A stretch of 64,000 bases of DNA, taken from the NCBI GenBank assembly GCA_016490735.1, contig JAEMWC010000196.1:782501-846500 (forward strand). Reading direction: 5' to 3'. The translations under genes were made by a program, and so were the position numbers. This stretch comes from Pachyseris speciosa. Lineage: Eukaryota; Cnidaria; Anthozoa; Scleractinia; Pachyseridae. Below, piece by piece: positions 23,192-34,602 of the stretch. Under the pieces are notes generated by a model. It did not search any database. It saw nothing but the letters and a program-made list of their open reading frames with translations, and was not told the DNA's origin. Numbering within the stretch: the first letter of the stretch is position 1; every line of letters starts with the position of its first letter.

Positions 23192-23763
23192 ATCTGGGAG
23201 CTGGTCGTTTTGTTGGTTCGTAATATACCCGTGAGTGGTGAATATATGAGAATGAATATATGAAAATCATATATTTGAACTGCGAATTAATGATTGAATA
23301 TGTGATCATTGCAGTTATTAACACTACTTAACCCTTTCACTGCCAAGGGCGACTTTATAGATTCTAATTCTAATCATAAAAGTTACAATTTCCTCAATTG
23401 CGATTGGTTTAAAAAAACCCTATTTTCCACTAATTCACGTGCCACGTTGTTATCGGAGAGTTTGTTTTGGACACTTTGTTATTGGACAGTTTGTTATCGG
23501 ACAGTTCAATAAGCCAATCACATTCAAAATAGTATTTTAAATCAACCAATACATTCAAAGTTGTAGTTTAAATCAACCAACCACAACCTTGGTTACAATC
23601 ACCATACATTTTGATCGTAGTCAATTTCAGAGCGACATTAAACAATTTACGCTTCCTTCGTTAGTCTTTTAATGCAAAATTTCCTTCCCCTTATAACTTG
23701 GCTCTTCCTCTTTTCTCGGAAATTGTAATTTTAATGATTAATTGGTAATAAGACTTCGTCTCG

Positions 23764-23791
23764 TCCAATTCGGTCTGTAATCATACTCATG

Positions 23792-23824
<33 letters not shown>

Positions 23825-23837
23825 AGACCGAATTGGA
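23764..23837. repeat. Hairpin (inverted repeat, about 30-bp stem)
   Basis: 'tccaattcggtctgtaatca' pairs with 'tgattacagaccgaattgga'. The short loop carries 'gataaacaaattttgttatc', itself nearly palindromic. Confidence 0.75.
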
Positions 23838-23922
23838 GTCCACTCAGTCCTATTACCATTACTAATCGTATAATCTGCAAAGGGTATATCCCATCACGGC
23901 AGATATGCAGATGTGCATGTGC

Positions 23923-23962
<40 letters not shown>

Positions 23963-24447
23963 ATACAATTATGGTGCGAGTATTAAGTTAAAACGTCAGC
24001 GTTTTTAAAGATGGCACATGACGCCCTTTTTGAAAGCTTCTGGTGACTGCTTTTCAATGATACTATTTGGTAAGGAGTTCCAGTTTCTGATTGTACGTGC
24101 AAAAAAACTGTGTTGGTATTTGTTTGTTTTAGCACCAACTTGTATGAATTTCTTAGGGTGGAATTGCCTAGTGCCCTGTTGCCTTTTGAATAATATATAG
24201 GATGGAAATTGTATAGCTGATAGACCAGAAACTACTTTAAACATCATTGTGAGTCGTGCCACTTTCCTTCTTTTCTCGAGTGTTGGTCATTTCAAATCAT
24301 TCAGAATTTTCGTGACAGTTCCAGGAGTGGTGCTGTATTCACGTTTAACAAAACGTGCCGCTCGTATCTGCACACTCTCAATGTCCTTTATCTTTTTTAA
24401 ATGTACGGGTCCCATGTACAAGATCCATACTCAACCTGCAGGGCACC

Positions 24448-24576
24448 TGTAGTATTGATGATGTAATCATGTGAGATCGAGTGGAGTTATGGGACATTAA
24501 AGTGAGCACATGGCGTGTGTTACACTGTGCGTGTTTTGGTTTAATCCGAATGTTTCACGTGTTGTGAAACACTACA
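24448..24576 (+). repeat. Gypsy 5' LTR
   Basis: Runs TGTAGTATTG to GAAACACTACA, with TG/CA ends. Its 3' partner at 29053-29194 differs by a few substitutions and one 13-bp insertion, implying some age since integration. Confidence 0.9.
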
Positions 24577-24607
24577 ATTGGCGACGAGGATGGGATAGTG
24601 TGAAGAC

Positions 24608-25420
24608 GTGCCTGTTGGTAGAAACGTTATGGCGACAAGTGAAGAACCTCGTGGATTACAAACATTTGATTGTCGAGGAGATAGCACGAGTGTGGGGCCA
24701 AGATGGCGGCGATGGCGAAAGGCGTTCGAAGTTTATGTCGATGGCCGTGGGATCACATCAGCTGCTCGAAGGAGAACGTTACTTTTACATTGTGCAGGAA
24801 TGGAGGTTCAAGATATATTTGAAACACTAACAGTCCCAGGTACACCTGCAGGACAGGAAGACGATGTTTACAAAGCTGCACTTCGAACACTCGATGCTTA
24901 TTTCACACCGCAAGTAAATGTGCCATACGAAAGGCACATCTTTCGTCAAATGAAGCAAGAAGAGCATGAAACGGTTGATCAGTTTGTAGGACGGCTCAGT
25001 ACTCAAGCTGCGAATTGTGATTTTGGTGCCACAAAGAATGAGCAAATACGTGATCAAATTATCGATAAATGCAAGTCTACGTAGCTTCGGCGAAAACTTC
25101 TGGAGAAGGGACAAGAACTAACATTGAAACAGACGCAGAAAATCGCTCGATCGTTGGAGTGGTCGCAGACACAAGCTAAGAAGATAGAAGGTGCGTCGGG
25201 AGCGAGTGATAATGCGATTAAAGAATACAGAAAATTCAAAGGATCAGAGAAGAGGTATTAGAAGAATAGTCTGCAATGTTATCGATGTGGACAAAACGGA
25301 CATTTTGCACGTGATAGGCATTGTCCAGCAAGATCTAAAACCTGTACAAAGTGTCACATGGCAGGACATTTTGCCTCAGTTTGCAAAACGAAGAATAAAC
25401 AAGAGCAGAAGAAAAAGGAC
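24608..25420 (+). pseudogene. Gypsy gag with CCHC zinc knuckles, in-frame stops
   Basis: The frame from 24608 has a retrotransposon gag-like region (FDCRGDSTSVGPRWRRWRKA, FRQMKQEEHETVDQFVGRL), a TAG at about 25082 and a second stop near 25258. The same frame then continues through two zinc knuckles (CYRCGQNGHFARDRHC, CTKCHMAGHFASVC). Gag forms the particle in active elements; this copy could not make the full protein. Confidence 0.85.
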
Positions 25421-25539
25421 ATTGGAAAACAGAGTGGACGGAGAAAAGTTAACTGTGTGGAAGAAGATGAAGATGATGAATATGCTTTCAACTGTGGGAT
25501 TCGGTAAGTCATGTGAAACAAGTAGCTTAGAGACGGTTG

Positions 25540-26143
25540 ATATGCAAGTTGAAGGTGTTACTCTCAGTGGAGTTCTGATTGACTCAGGATCATCTTGTAA
25601 TATTATTGATCAGAAGACCTGGGAGAAATTGAAGCAAAATAGAATCAAGTGCAAATCAGAGAGAACCAATCAGAAATTGTATCCTTATGGAACCTCAGCC
25701 GAACCACTGAACACTTTGGGAAAATTTGAGGCCCCCGTAAACGTAGCTGACAAAGAGGTTACTGCTGAATTTATTGTCATTTCCAATGATGGCAGACCAA
25801 TAATGGGCAGAAAGACAGCCATAGAGTTAGATGTGCTTAGACTATGCAAGTTGAAGGTGTTACTCTCAGTGGAGTTCTGATTGACTCAGGATCATCTTGT
25901 AATATTATTGATCAGAAGACCTGGGAGAAATTGAAGCAAAATAGAATCAAGTGCAAATCAGAGAGAACCAATCAGAAATTGTATCCTTATGGAACCTCAG
26001 CCGAACCACTGAACACTTTGGGAAAATTTGAGGCCCCCGTAAACGTAGCTGACAAAAAGGTTACTGCTGAATTTATTGTCATTTCCAATGATGGCAGACC
26101 AATAATGGGCAGAAAGACAGCCATAGAGTTAGATGTGCTTAGA
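25540..26143 (+). repeat. 302-bp tandem duplication of the Gypsy protease region
   Basis: The segment from 'atgcaagttgaaggtgttac' (25542) to 'gtgcttagact' is repeated from 25844. I noticed only one base difference within it ('aaagaggtt' against 'aaaaaggtt'). Each copy carries the aspartic protease active-site segment LIDSGSSCNIID and the later IMGRKTAIELDVL. Because 302 is not a multiple of three, the second copy is in a different frame. It is a recent event in an already dead element. Confidence 0.9.
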
Positions 26144-26215
26144 CTGGGACCACAAGTTAATTCTGTGCTTACACCAGAAACTGATGATAAATACAAGCAT
26201 GTTTTGAAGGAGTAG

Positions 26216-27240
26216 GCAAGTTAACTGATTATCAAGTTAAAATTCATGTGAACAAAGAAGTCAACCCTGTTGCTCAGCATCCTAGACGAGTGCCATTTAG
26301 TCTGAGAGAGAAAGTGGAAAGAAAGTTGCATGAGTTAGAGCAGACGGATATCATTGAGAAGGTACAGGGACCAACACCGTGGGTCAGCCCGATAGTTGTA
26401 GTTCCTAAGCCGTCGGGGGAGATTAGATTATGTATCGACATGCGCAGGGCAAATGAAGCCATTGTGAGGGAAAGACATCCAATTCCAACCGTTGATGAGG
26501 TCCTCCAGGACATGACACAAAGCAGTGTGTTTACCAAGTTAGATCTCAAATGGGGTTATCATCAACTAGAGCTCAGTGAAGAATCGCGCGACATCACAAC
26601 ATTCACGACACTTGCTGGTCTTTATCGGTATAAAATGTTGATGTTTGGCATAACATCCGCCCCTGAAATCTATCAGCATGCCATTCAACAAGCTCTACAT
26701 GGATGCGAAGGAGTGCGCAACATACCTGACGACATCATCCTCCATGCTAGAGATGACCAAGAACATGATAAAAGGCTGGAGAAGTTATTAGAACGATTGC
26801 AACAGAGGGGTTTGACCTTGAACCCAGAGAAGTGTAAGTTCAGGATGGCCCAGTTAGAGTTCATGGGATACCTATTGTCCACACGTGGTATTGGACCAAC
26901 AGAATCCAAAGTTGAAGCTGTAGTCAATGCCAAAGAGCCTGAGTCTGTAGCAGAAGTGAGAAGCTTCCTAGGACTCGTGAATTTCAGCGCGAAATTCATT
27001 CCGAACCTAGCCACAGTTGCTGAACCACTTCGACAGCTGACACGGAAAGGCGTGTCGTTCAAATGGGGTGAAGAGCAGCAAGAAGCGTTCCAGGCTCTGA
27101 AAGAATCTTTAGCAAGTGCTGAAACACTAGCCTACTATGACAAGGATGCCAAAACAAAGGTTATTGCTGATGCAAGTCCAGTTGGACTAGGTGCAGTTCT
27201 TGTCCAGCAACAAGGTGGAAATTGGAGACCACCATCTACT
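26216..27240 (+). pseudogene. Gypsy reverse transcriptase (pol, first part)
   Basis: A continuous frame with RT blocks in order: PVAQHPRRVPFSLREKVE, WVSPIVVVPKPSGEIRLCID, FTKLDLKWGYHQLEL, FGITSAPEIYQHAI, IPDDIILHA with the catalytic DD, and LGLVNFSAKFIPNL. The connection to RNase H follows (ADASPVGLGAVLVQQ). It is out of frame with the protease upstream and is broken by a frameshift near 27220-27235, inside the RNase H domain. Confidence 0.9.
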
Positions 27241-28889
27241 ACGCAAGCCGAAGTTTAACAGCAGTTGAAAGAAGATATTCTCAAACAGAAAGAGAAGCGT
27301 TGGCTCTAGTCTGGGCTTGTGAAAGGTTTCATGTTTACCTGTATGGAAAACGTTTTGAATTAGAAACTGATCACAAACCACTTGAAGTGATCTGTTCAAG
27401 TAAATCTCACCCATCTGCAAGAATTGAACGTTGGGTCTTACGACTTCAACCTTACGAGTTCACAGTGAAGTATTGTCCCGGACCACAGAACATAGCTGAT
27501 GCTTTGTCTCGCCTAACCCAAGAAGTCTCCAACGAAGACAAGAATGTGGCAGAAGAATATATTCGATATGTTGTGGAGAATGCAGCTCCCAAAGCCATAC
27601 CTATCCAAGATATTGAACAAGCATCTGCCGAAGATGATGAAATTACGTTGTTAAGAAAGTGTGTGCTGACCAGTGATTGGACTGTTGGCGAACCAGCCTA
27701 CAAAGCTGTGAGAGACGAATTAACTGTGCTGGGAGAGTTGGTGCTAAGAGGGACGAGATTAGTCATGCCACAGAAACTACGCAAACAAGTGCTCGAACTT
27801 GCACATGAAGGCCACCAGGGCAAAGACTCCGCACAAAAAATGTGGTGGCCGGGCATAGACCGCGAAGCAGAGCAGAGGTGTAGAACATGTCATGGTTGCC
27901 AGCTTGTTGGTAAGCCATTGCCCCCGGAACAAATGAAGAGAACCGAACTGCCGACACAGCCATGGCAAGACCTTGCAGCAGACCTGTTAGGACCCCTTCC
28001 GACAGGAGAATATTTGCTGGTAGTTGTTGATTACTTTAGTCGATTCTTTGAAGTAGCCATAACCAAATCAGTAACTTCAGGCAAACTGATCAAGTGTCTA
28101 GAAGAAATCTTTGCTACTCATGGACTACCGCTGTCAACAAAAACTGACAATGGACCACAATTTGTGTCCGAAGAATTTGAAGCTTACCTCAACGACAACA
28201 ACATTGAACACAGGGTGTCAACTCCTTTATGGCCGCAAGCCAATGGGGAGGTCGAGAGACATAATCGGAGTCTACTGAAAGCTATGCGGATTGCACACAG
28301 TGAAGGGCGTGACTGGCGAAAGGAAATGCAGAAATTCTTACTCGCTTACAGAAGCACTCCACACACGACTACTGGAGTAAGCCCAGCAAAACTGTTATTT
28401 GGAAGAGAGATTCGTTCAAAGCTACCTGGTGTGGAAGAATTGCGTTCAGCTAGTAATGACAGTGAAGTTCTGGACAGGGATCGTCAAATAAAGCAAAAGG
28501 GCAAACACTATGCTGACAATTTGAGAGGTGCTTGTGAGTCTGATCTGAAGGAAGGAGACAAAGTGCTTCTACAGAAACCCAAAGTTGATAAGCTGTCCCC
28601 ATCATTTGAAACCATACCCTATGAGGTGGCCAACAAGCAAGGAAGTCGTGTTGAAATTAAGTCTCCTGCTGGTGTTCGCTACAAGAGAAATATTACTCAC
28701 CTACAAAAGTGCGTGGAAGACAAATCACTGGAACCAGCAGACAGTGATTCACAAGAGACATTACCACACGATCCGAAACCGAGTGAGGAAAAGGAGCAGA
28801 ACGTTCCCACTCAGCATTATTTGAGAGGTTCAAGGATTATGAACTTGGTTAAGAATAACTTGCATATGAGATGCACATTTCATGACTGA
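27222..28889 (+). pseudogene. Gypsy RNase H (rest) + integrase
   Basis: The frame holds the end of RNase H (ERRYSQTEREALALVWACER, ETDHKPLEVI, NIADALSRL). The integrase has an HHCC zinc region (HEGHQG ... CRTCHGC), catalytic Asp in DLLGPLPTG, Asp in KTDNGPQFVSEEF and Glu in NGEVERHN, and ends in a GPY-type tail. All three integrase acidic residues are present, so this part decayed little. Expression would need the frameshifted upstream pol. Confidence 0.9.
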
Positions 28890-29052
28890 GTCATATTTCA
28901 CATTTATAGTCGTTGTGTTTGTTCTGATTTAAGGCTTGGACATTGGAACACTTTTCTTTGATTTAGTAACCATGTGGAAAAGCTCAAGTATTTGTTGCTG
29001 TTATTTTGCAAAAGTTGGACAGTGGACATTTTATTCCAAACAAGGGAGAGAT

Positions 29053-29194
29053 TGTAGTATTGATGATGTAATTATGTGAGATCGAGTGAATTATGGGACA
29101 TTAAAGTGAGCACATGGCGTGTGTTACACTGGCAAGTTAAATCTGTGCGTGTTTTGGTTTAATCCGAATGTTTCACGTATTGTGAAACACTGCG
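29053..29194 (+). repeat. Gypsy 3' LTR
   Basis: Starts TGTAGTATTGATGATG and ends GAAACACTGCG, directly before the GCACC target duplication and the resumed MITE sequence. It is longer than the 5' LTR by a 13-bp insertion near 29132-29144. Confidence 0.9.
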
Positions 29195-29298
29195 GCACCC
29201 AACGAGCCAAATCAACCAAAAGCTGTAGAAAGATCTGAAAAATTGTCCGAAAAGGTTAGGGAACAAAATCTTCCATTGAGAAAATGCTAGCTGAAATG

Positions 29299-29698
29299 CC
29301 CCCCCCCTCCCCCGGGGGGGGGGGGGCTTGGGTCAATTTCTAGTGGATATGTGCCGCTGGCCTCTCAGAATCCCTACCCTATTCTGCGGCCGATTATAGA
29401 CCCCATCTTAGTCACTTTTCGTGATCCCAACTTGGTCACTTTCTGTTTATGCATCTACCTTATAAAGCCTTTTAAATGAATTGACACATTTGTTAAAGTG
29501 AATGTAGTAAACTTTACTTTTCACCCAGAGTGCAAATATTCTGGTACATTTACCCCCAAAATCCCGAAAATGTGCGACCCCATTCTAGTAACTCTATTGA
29601 AAATGCAACCCATTATAGTCAATCCAGTCGTGAAAATGCGACCCCATCCAGCGGCACATCGCCATTAGCCTATTACTAGGAAGTGCCCCCTCCCCGGG
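29299..29698. mobile_element. hAT-like MITE, 400 bp, 8-bp TSD CTGAAATG
   Basis: CTGAAATG occurs at 29291-29298 and 29699-29706. The matching place in the other MITE copy (near 5520-5530) has the sequence once, without insertion. The ends are C/G-rich (a long C then G run at the left, 'gccccctccccggg' at the right). The subterminal 'atgtgccgctgg' at 29347-29358 has its complement near the right end. An 8-bp duplication fits hAT- or P-type elements. Confidence 0.8.
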
Positions 29699-30219
29699 CT
29701 GAAATGAACTTTCCATGAACTTTCTAGGGAACTATTTTCTTTCCGAAAATGCTAGCTGACGTTTTTGACCGCCAAAAACAGCAAATATAACCTTCCCGAA
29801 AACCTGAGGGGCTATGATTTCCCCATTGCGAATCATATAGGCCACGCTTCAGTTACGAAAATCCGAGTGCACTCTTTAATCGACGCCGAAGTCCTAAGGC
29901 GAACTACCCTCCACCGAACAGATATCTACCGAAGCTTGTCGTTGGGTGCCCCTGAAGCTGTGGTCTAACTAAAGCAAGATAGGCTTGCTCCTTTACGTTT
30001 TCCGGGCACTTATTTAGGTTTCTTCCTATAAAGCCAAGAGATCTGTTGGCTTTGCCTGTAATGCCAACAATATGAATATTCCAATTTAGATCACTGGGTA
30101 GTTCAACTCCAAGGTATTTGCTGTAATCTACAGCTTGCAAGGGTTCTCCGTGGATGGTGTATTGGAATTCAGCTGGAGATTTCGAGCATGAGACTCTTAG
30201 GATGGTGCACTTCTTTGCA

Positions 30220-30255
<36 letters not shown>

Positions 30256-30379
30256 AGGGAGACCTCTTGGAAGTGAAAGGGTTAAGCAGTAGTGAAAATA
30301 AATCCTGAAAAAATTCAGGCTTTATTTTCACTACTGCTTAAGTAGTGTTCATAACTGCGATGATCACACACACATATTC

Positions 30380-30631
30380 AAAAGTTTGTTTGTTTGTTCG
30401 CCTTTGACCTACCTAATCGCCATCGGTGTTGAGCCTAAGATGCATGAAGGATGCCCAAAAACATGTAAGTCTCCGTTTTTAATCGTTTTGTTTTCGCTTT
30501 ATCTGCGATTCAGTATTTCTTTCGTTCGAATCGCAAGCCTTTATTGTTTTCTAATTTCAGCTGTACCGCCCAACACGACGAGTTACAGGTTAAACTTCAG
30601 TGTCAAGTATTTGTTTGTGGTTTGTTCAACA
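30380..30631 (+). repeat. BEL 5' LTR, right fragment
   Basis: Aligns with 37907-38151 of the 3' LTR through 'cgcctttgacctacctaatc', 'ttttcgctttatctg.gattc' and the terminal 'gtttgttcaaca'. It has a 4-bp 'gttt' insertion after the target duplication. Confidence 0.9.
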
Positions 30632-30859
30632 CCGAAAGTACAGATATTTGAGTGGAGAATTAGAGGAAGGCGCTTGATTGTCCTCGTGCAAAAGCTTGGC
30701 GAAATTCAACTCTGCGAATTTGCGTGGGATCGAATTACATTTTGCATGTTTGTTGTTTGCAAATCGAGTTTGTCTTCGACATCTGTAGTCTGGCTGCTTG
30801 TTATGCTTGGTTTGAGTTTTGCTAGCGAAATGTACCCTGGGATTGGCAGATGAAGGAGC

Positions 30860-32744
30860 TTGTCCGAGGAAAATCTACACTTGAGTGCTCGGCCTCGAAG
30901 GAGCAATGTGACATTGGACGAACACGCTGTCAAGTTTGAGAGAATGGCGGACTTGAGGAAACAACGTCGCGGCTACGCGTCGCATCTAACGCGGAAGCGA
31001 GATGAGTTAAAATCTTTATTAGACCGTGGGGTTAGTGTTGACCGCGTTCAGAATAGGATTGCTCAGGTGAGAGCGGCTCCTAAAAACTTATCTGATTGTA
31101 ATGCTAAATTGATTCAGTTGTTGGAGGGGATGATTATGCCAGATGAGGTGCCCCGGGCACAAATGTACTATGTTGAAGCTGAGAACGATTGCAGTGAAGT
31201 GTTAAGATTAGCGGAATACCCAGTGAGTGTGTCATGTGCGTTAAATCTATCGAGTAGTCAGTTAGAAGATGAAGTGAAACCAGAGGATAGTGTCAGCCAA
31301 ACTAGTCGAAGTACAAAGAAGTCCTCTTCAACAACCGCATCCAGCGCACGGTTAAAGGCTGCAGCTAGGAAGACAGCTTTAATGGCGCGTGCACAGGTCC
31401 TGTATGATGGTTTAGAGCTTAAACGAAGACAATTGGAATTGCAACATGACCAAGAGCAGTTGAACTTAAGAGCTAAGATTTCAGAGGTTGAAGCTGAGGA
31501 GAGGGTTTATCAGATGTTCGAGGAGAGAGATGGATGGGGTGATGATATCAACCCTGTAAGGAGTTCGGTAAAGAGGTCGCCTTCCAAGTGAAAAGAAGTG
31601 AGTGAAAAGAAGAATGCGGTGACTAGCGTACAAGATCGAGAAGCCAGCGTCAAAGTAAAGAACGAGATTTGTAGTGTGAAAGAAGTTGGTGGAAATGTTA
31701 AAGTAGAGGAGAAGAATCCCTTGCAGGGCAAAGAGCAAAATTTCCATTCAAATTCCACACTCCCTGATGAGCCAGGCCTTCTTCAGATGATTAGCATCAT
31801 TCAGTTACCAAAGGCTGAGCTTATGACCTTCAATGGGGACCCTCTGGACTTCTGGGTGTTTATGCGTTGTTTTGATAACAGCATTGGTAGTGCAGCTCTA
31901 GATGATAGTGCAAAGTTGAACAGACTCTTCCAGTATTGCAAAGGAGAAGCCCTCAAAGTCATCAAGTGCTGTGCTGTTATGAGCCCATCTGAGGTATATG
32001 CAAGAGCAATAGTGCTAATGAAAGAAAGATTCGGAGAAGATAACAAGATCTCCGAAATGTGGGTCAAGAAAGTCACAGAAGGACCTGCTATAAGACATGG
32101 TGAAGGGCGTCGCCTTCAGGAACTGGCTGATGATCTTAGAAGATGTAAAGAAGCTTTAGGAGCTATGAACAAGCTTGAAGACATTGAAGAGGAGTAGGAG
32201 TATGGTCAATATTGTTGAAAGACTTCCGCAGTCCCTTCAGAGTCTTTGGAGGAAGTTAGTGGTTAGAAGCTTGGAAACAAGTAATAAATACCCATCAATT
32301 GCTGATCTGGTGTGTTTCGTCTCAGAAGCTGCTCGTGAGGTTACTGATCCCGTGTTTGGAGTTTCGGAAAACAAGCTGCGCAAGCCTGAAAGGGGCAGAG
32401 GAGCTAGCTTTGGAGTGCAAGCTGATGAGTCCCAGCAAGGCCTAGAACGTCGGGGATGGGGTAGTGACTCCAAGGTTAAGGACGCTAAGACCAAACATGA
32501 TGCCTGCCGTTTGCATAAAGGGGGTCACGACTTGAGTGCCTGCTCCCGATTCAAAGCTATGTCGCCAGGAGAAAAGCTGTCATTTGTCTGGGGAAAGAAA
32601 CTTTACTTCTGCTGTTTTGATGGTAGACATGTTGCAAGTCAGTGCAGAGCGGGTGTCGTATGTGGTGTGGAAGGATGTACCGCAAGGCATTCCAAATCGT
32701 TGCAACAATCCTTTACGCGTCCTGTGAAGGAGAACTTTGGATAA
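30860..32744 (+). pseudogene. BEL/Pao gag region (DUF1759-type) with zinc-binding C-terminus
   Basis: The first frame (30860-31591) encodes a basic, coiled-coil-rich segment and ends at an in-frame TGA. The same frame continues to 32197 with the DUF1759-like part (LPKAELMTFNGDPLDFWVF, LFQYCKGEAL). A frameshift near 32195 leads into VNIVERLPQSLQSLWRK and a Cys/His-rich end (CRLHKGGHDLSAC, CCFDGRHVASQC). The next stop is at 32742. The order matches BEL/Pao gag-pol. Gag cannot be made intact from this copy. Confidence 0.85.
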
Positions 32745-33287
32745 CAGCAAGCGACTCCTAATCCAGAAGCTAGCAGTCCTCAAGTAGAGAGCCATACCAA
32801 TGCATGTAGCTCACGAAAACAAGTACAGACCAAGCTAGCACTGCCCATAGTTCCTGTGAAAGTGAGAGCCAAGGGTTAGACAGCTTATCACTACACATAT
32901 GCCTTGCTTGATTCAGGTACCACCAAGACCTTTTGTTCTGAGTCTTTGATTGAGAAACTTGATGTGAAAGGCAAGCCTGCAAATCTCTCCCTAACCACAG
33001 TCAACAGCAGTGAATCTGCAGATGTAGAGCTGGTTGCTTTGGAAGTAGTGGCAACTAAGAGCGGATCGGGAAACCCAGTGTTATTCAGCTGTCAAAGGTG
33101 TACGCGCTGCCCAACCTACCTACCTTGGAGAACTGCATTGCCTCGGAAAGATCTCCGCCTACCCCAAGATGATAAGTCAGGTGTTACCATTTTGATTGGT
33201 CAAGATGTTCCTGAAGCCCTTTGGCCCCTGGAGCTCCGAAAGAGGAACGAAGGACTACCTTATGCCACTAGAACTCGCTTGGGGTGA
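32745..33287 (+). pseudogene. BEL/Pao aspartic protease (DUF1758-like)
   Basis: Contains the active-site segment ALLDSGTTKTFC and later VTILIGQDVPEALWPLE, as in the peptidase domain between gag and RT of BEL/Pao elements. It is separated from gag by in-frame stops (TAA near 32742, TAG near 32878) and from RT by another stop. Confidence 0.8.
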
Positions 33288-33377
33288 TCCCTTAACGGCT
33301 CATTAGAATCTGAGTCCTTTATTGAGGAGTCTGCATTCTCCAACCACGCTCATGTTGATGAGAGACTGGATGCACAA

Positions 33378-34602
33378 GTGGAGCAGTTTTGGAAACTTGA
33401 AACAAGTGAAGCCTTAGCTAACATTTTGCTGCAGTTTTCAGTTGATGATAAGAAAGCTGTTGATATATGGGATCCGTCAATTGAGCTAGTCAATGGACAT
33501 TACCAAATGGATATCCCTTTCAAGGCCAAGAACCCTAATTTGCCTGACAATCGAAGCGGCTTCGGTCGTTGACCAGTCGTTCCTGAGAGTTGCTGAGCTG
33601 CATGCCAAGAACAAAGCTGGGATTTAAGAATTGCTTGATAAAGGTTACGCAGAAATGGAACCTGAATAGGAGATATCTGTGACGCCTGGACAGACTTGGT
33701 ACCTGCCCCACCTTAACGTTGTAAATGGAAACAAGCCGGAGAAGCTACGAATTGTATTTGACTGTGCAGCAACCTTTGACGGCATCTCCCTGAACAAAGA
33801 AGTCTTGCAAGGCCCTGACTTCACAAACAACTTCGTTGCAGTCTTATTGCGGTTTAGAGAAGCTCCAGTGGCAGTGATGGGAGATATCGAAGGAATGTTC
33901 CATCAAGTGCGAGTGTCTCCGAAGGACCGGGAACCCCTGTGGTTTCTCTGATGGAAGAATGGTGAGATTGGAAGTGAGGTTGAAGTCTACAGGATGTGTG
34001 TGCATCTTTTTGGAGGTGTGTGGAGTCCGAGGTGTGCTAGTTTTGCCCTGAGGCGTGTGGCTGTAGATCATAACATGGATTTTCCTGAAGAGGCTATACA
34101 AACTTTCCTGAAGAATTTCTATGCTGATGATTGTCTGAAGGCCGTTGGTACTACTGAAGAGGCCATTAACATTGTACACAGTTTACGCCAGTTGCTCGCG
34201 CTTGGAAGGTTTCGACTGACGAAATGGGTTAGTAATGATCGAAGGGTACTGGAGGCAGTGCCTGTAGAAGAAAGAGCAATGGGGGTCAAGGACCTTGATC
34301 TCAATCGTAGTTCCCTGCCTGTTGAGAGAGTATTGGGGATCCACTGGAACACTGAGACCAATCAGTTTGGCGTCCAGATCAAGAGAAAGCAGAGGGGGTT
34401 TACCCGGAGAGGACGCCTGAGTGTAGTTAGTTCTGTTTACGATCCTCTGGGGCTGGTGTGTCCGTTTGTTTTTGGTGCCAAGATAATCTTCCAAGATGAA
34501 TGTAAGTCCGGCAAGGACTGGAATGATACAGTGAGTCCAGAGAATCAAGTGCGGTGGAGTAAGTGGTTGGACGAGCTCCTTCTACTGGGTCAGTTCAAGG
34601 TT
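33378..34602 (+). pseudogene. BEL/Pao reverse transcriptase (with peptidase A17-like region)
   Basis: Fragments in several frames give [74 protein letters not shown] (the YADD box) and VVSSVYDPLGLVCPFV. Stops near 33570 and 33950 and frameshifts divide it. The frame runs directly into the LINE insertion at 34603. Confidence 0.9.

Larger units (their letters stand above)
24448..29194 (+). mobile_element. Gypsy (Ty3-type) LTR retrotransposon, inactive
   Basis: Short LTRs of 129 bp (24448-24576) and 142 bp (29053-29194), both beginning TGTAGTATTGATGATGTAA. The 3' copy carries a 13-bp insertion ('ggcaagttaaatc'). GCACC flanks both sides (24443-24447 and 29195-29199), a 5-bp target duplication. 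'attggcgacgaggatggga' follows the 5' LTR, where the primer site should be. A purine-rich 'aagggagagat' precedes the 3' LTR. The internal order is gag, protease, RT, RNase H, integrase, as in Gypsy. Stops, frameshifts and an internal tandem duplication inactivate it. Confidence 0.92.
24439..29954. mobile_element. Second copy of the CAGGGGCACCCAACGA MITE, split by Gypsy and an hAT-like MITE
   Basis: The left end CAGGGCACC lies at 24439-24447. The sequence resumes at 29195 as GCACCCAACGAGCC and ends TCGTTGGGTGCCCCTG at 29954. The interior matches the copy at 5327-5773, minus about 90 bp. The flanks AACCTG (24433-24438) and AAGCTG (29955-29960) are a 6-bp duplication with one substitution, in agreement with the perfect 6-bp duplication of the first copy. 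The host is the LINE fragment. Confidence 0.85.
23924..30226 (-). mobile_element. 5'-truncated LINE fragment with (AAAT)n tail, interrupted by a MITE
   Basis: The two LINE pieces are 24005-24432 and 29961 to about 30226, both minus strand. The upstream piece reads QAVDYSKYLGVELPSDLNWN and AYLALVRPQL. The downstream piece continues EYGSC.WDPY, IESVQIRAARFVKREYS and NWNSLPNSIIEKQSPEAF, the usual RT C-terminal tail. The reading resumes exactly across the MITE once one target duplication is removed. The 3' tail is (AAAT)n as read on the plus strand at 23924-23964. The 5' end near 30226 is approximate. Confidence 0.8.
23332..30281. mobile_element. piggyBac-like TTAA element ends, interrupted by a LINE
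   Basis: The left end CCCTTTCACTGCCAAGGG directly follows TTAA (23328-23331). The right end, reverse complemented, reads CCCTTTCACTTCCAAGAG and is followed by TTAA (30282-30285). TIRs beginning CCCTTT with TTAA target duplications fit piggyBac-type elements. No transposase is seen. The left arm (23332-23923) and the right arm (about 30227-30281) are separated by a LINE fragment and its own insertions. Confidence 0.7.
23022..30379. mobile_element. tRNA-bearing dispersed repeat inserted in the BEL LTR (12-bp TSD), itself interrupted
   Basis: The flanks carry AAAAGTTTGTTT (23010-23021 and 30380-30391). The left part (23022-23327) has two 'gaatatatgaaaatcatata' blocks around a tRNA-like unit. 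The right part (30286-30379) has the palindromic 'gcagtagtgaaaataaa ... ttcactactgc' hairpin. Joining the two parts at TTAA restores 'cactacTTAAgcagtagtg', a palindromic match to 'cactactgcttaagtagtg' further right. The interior is a TTAA-targeting element. I recall this repeat as abundant in corals; the name and class are uncertain. Confidence 0.75.
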
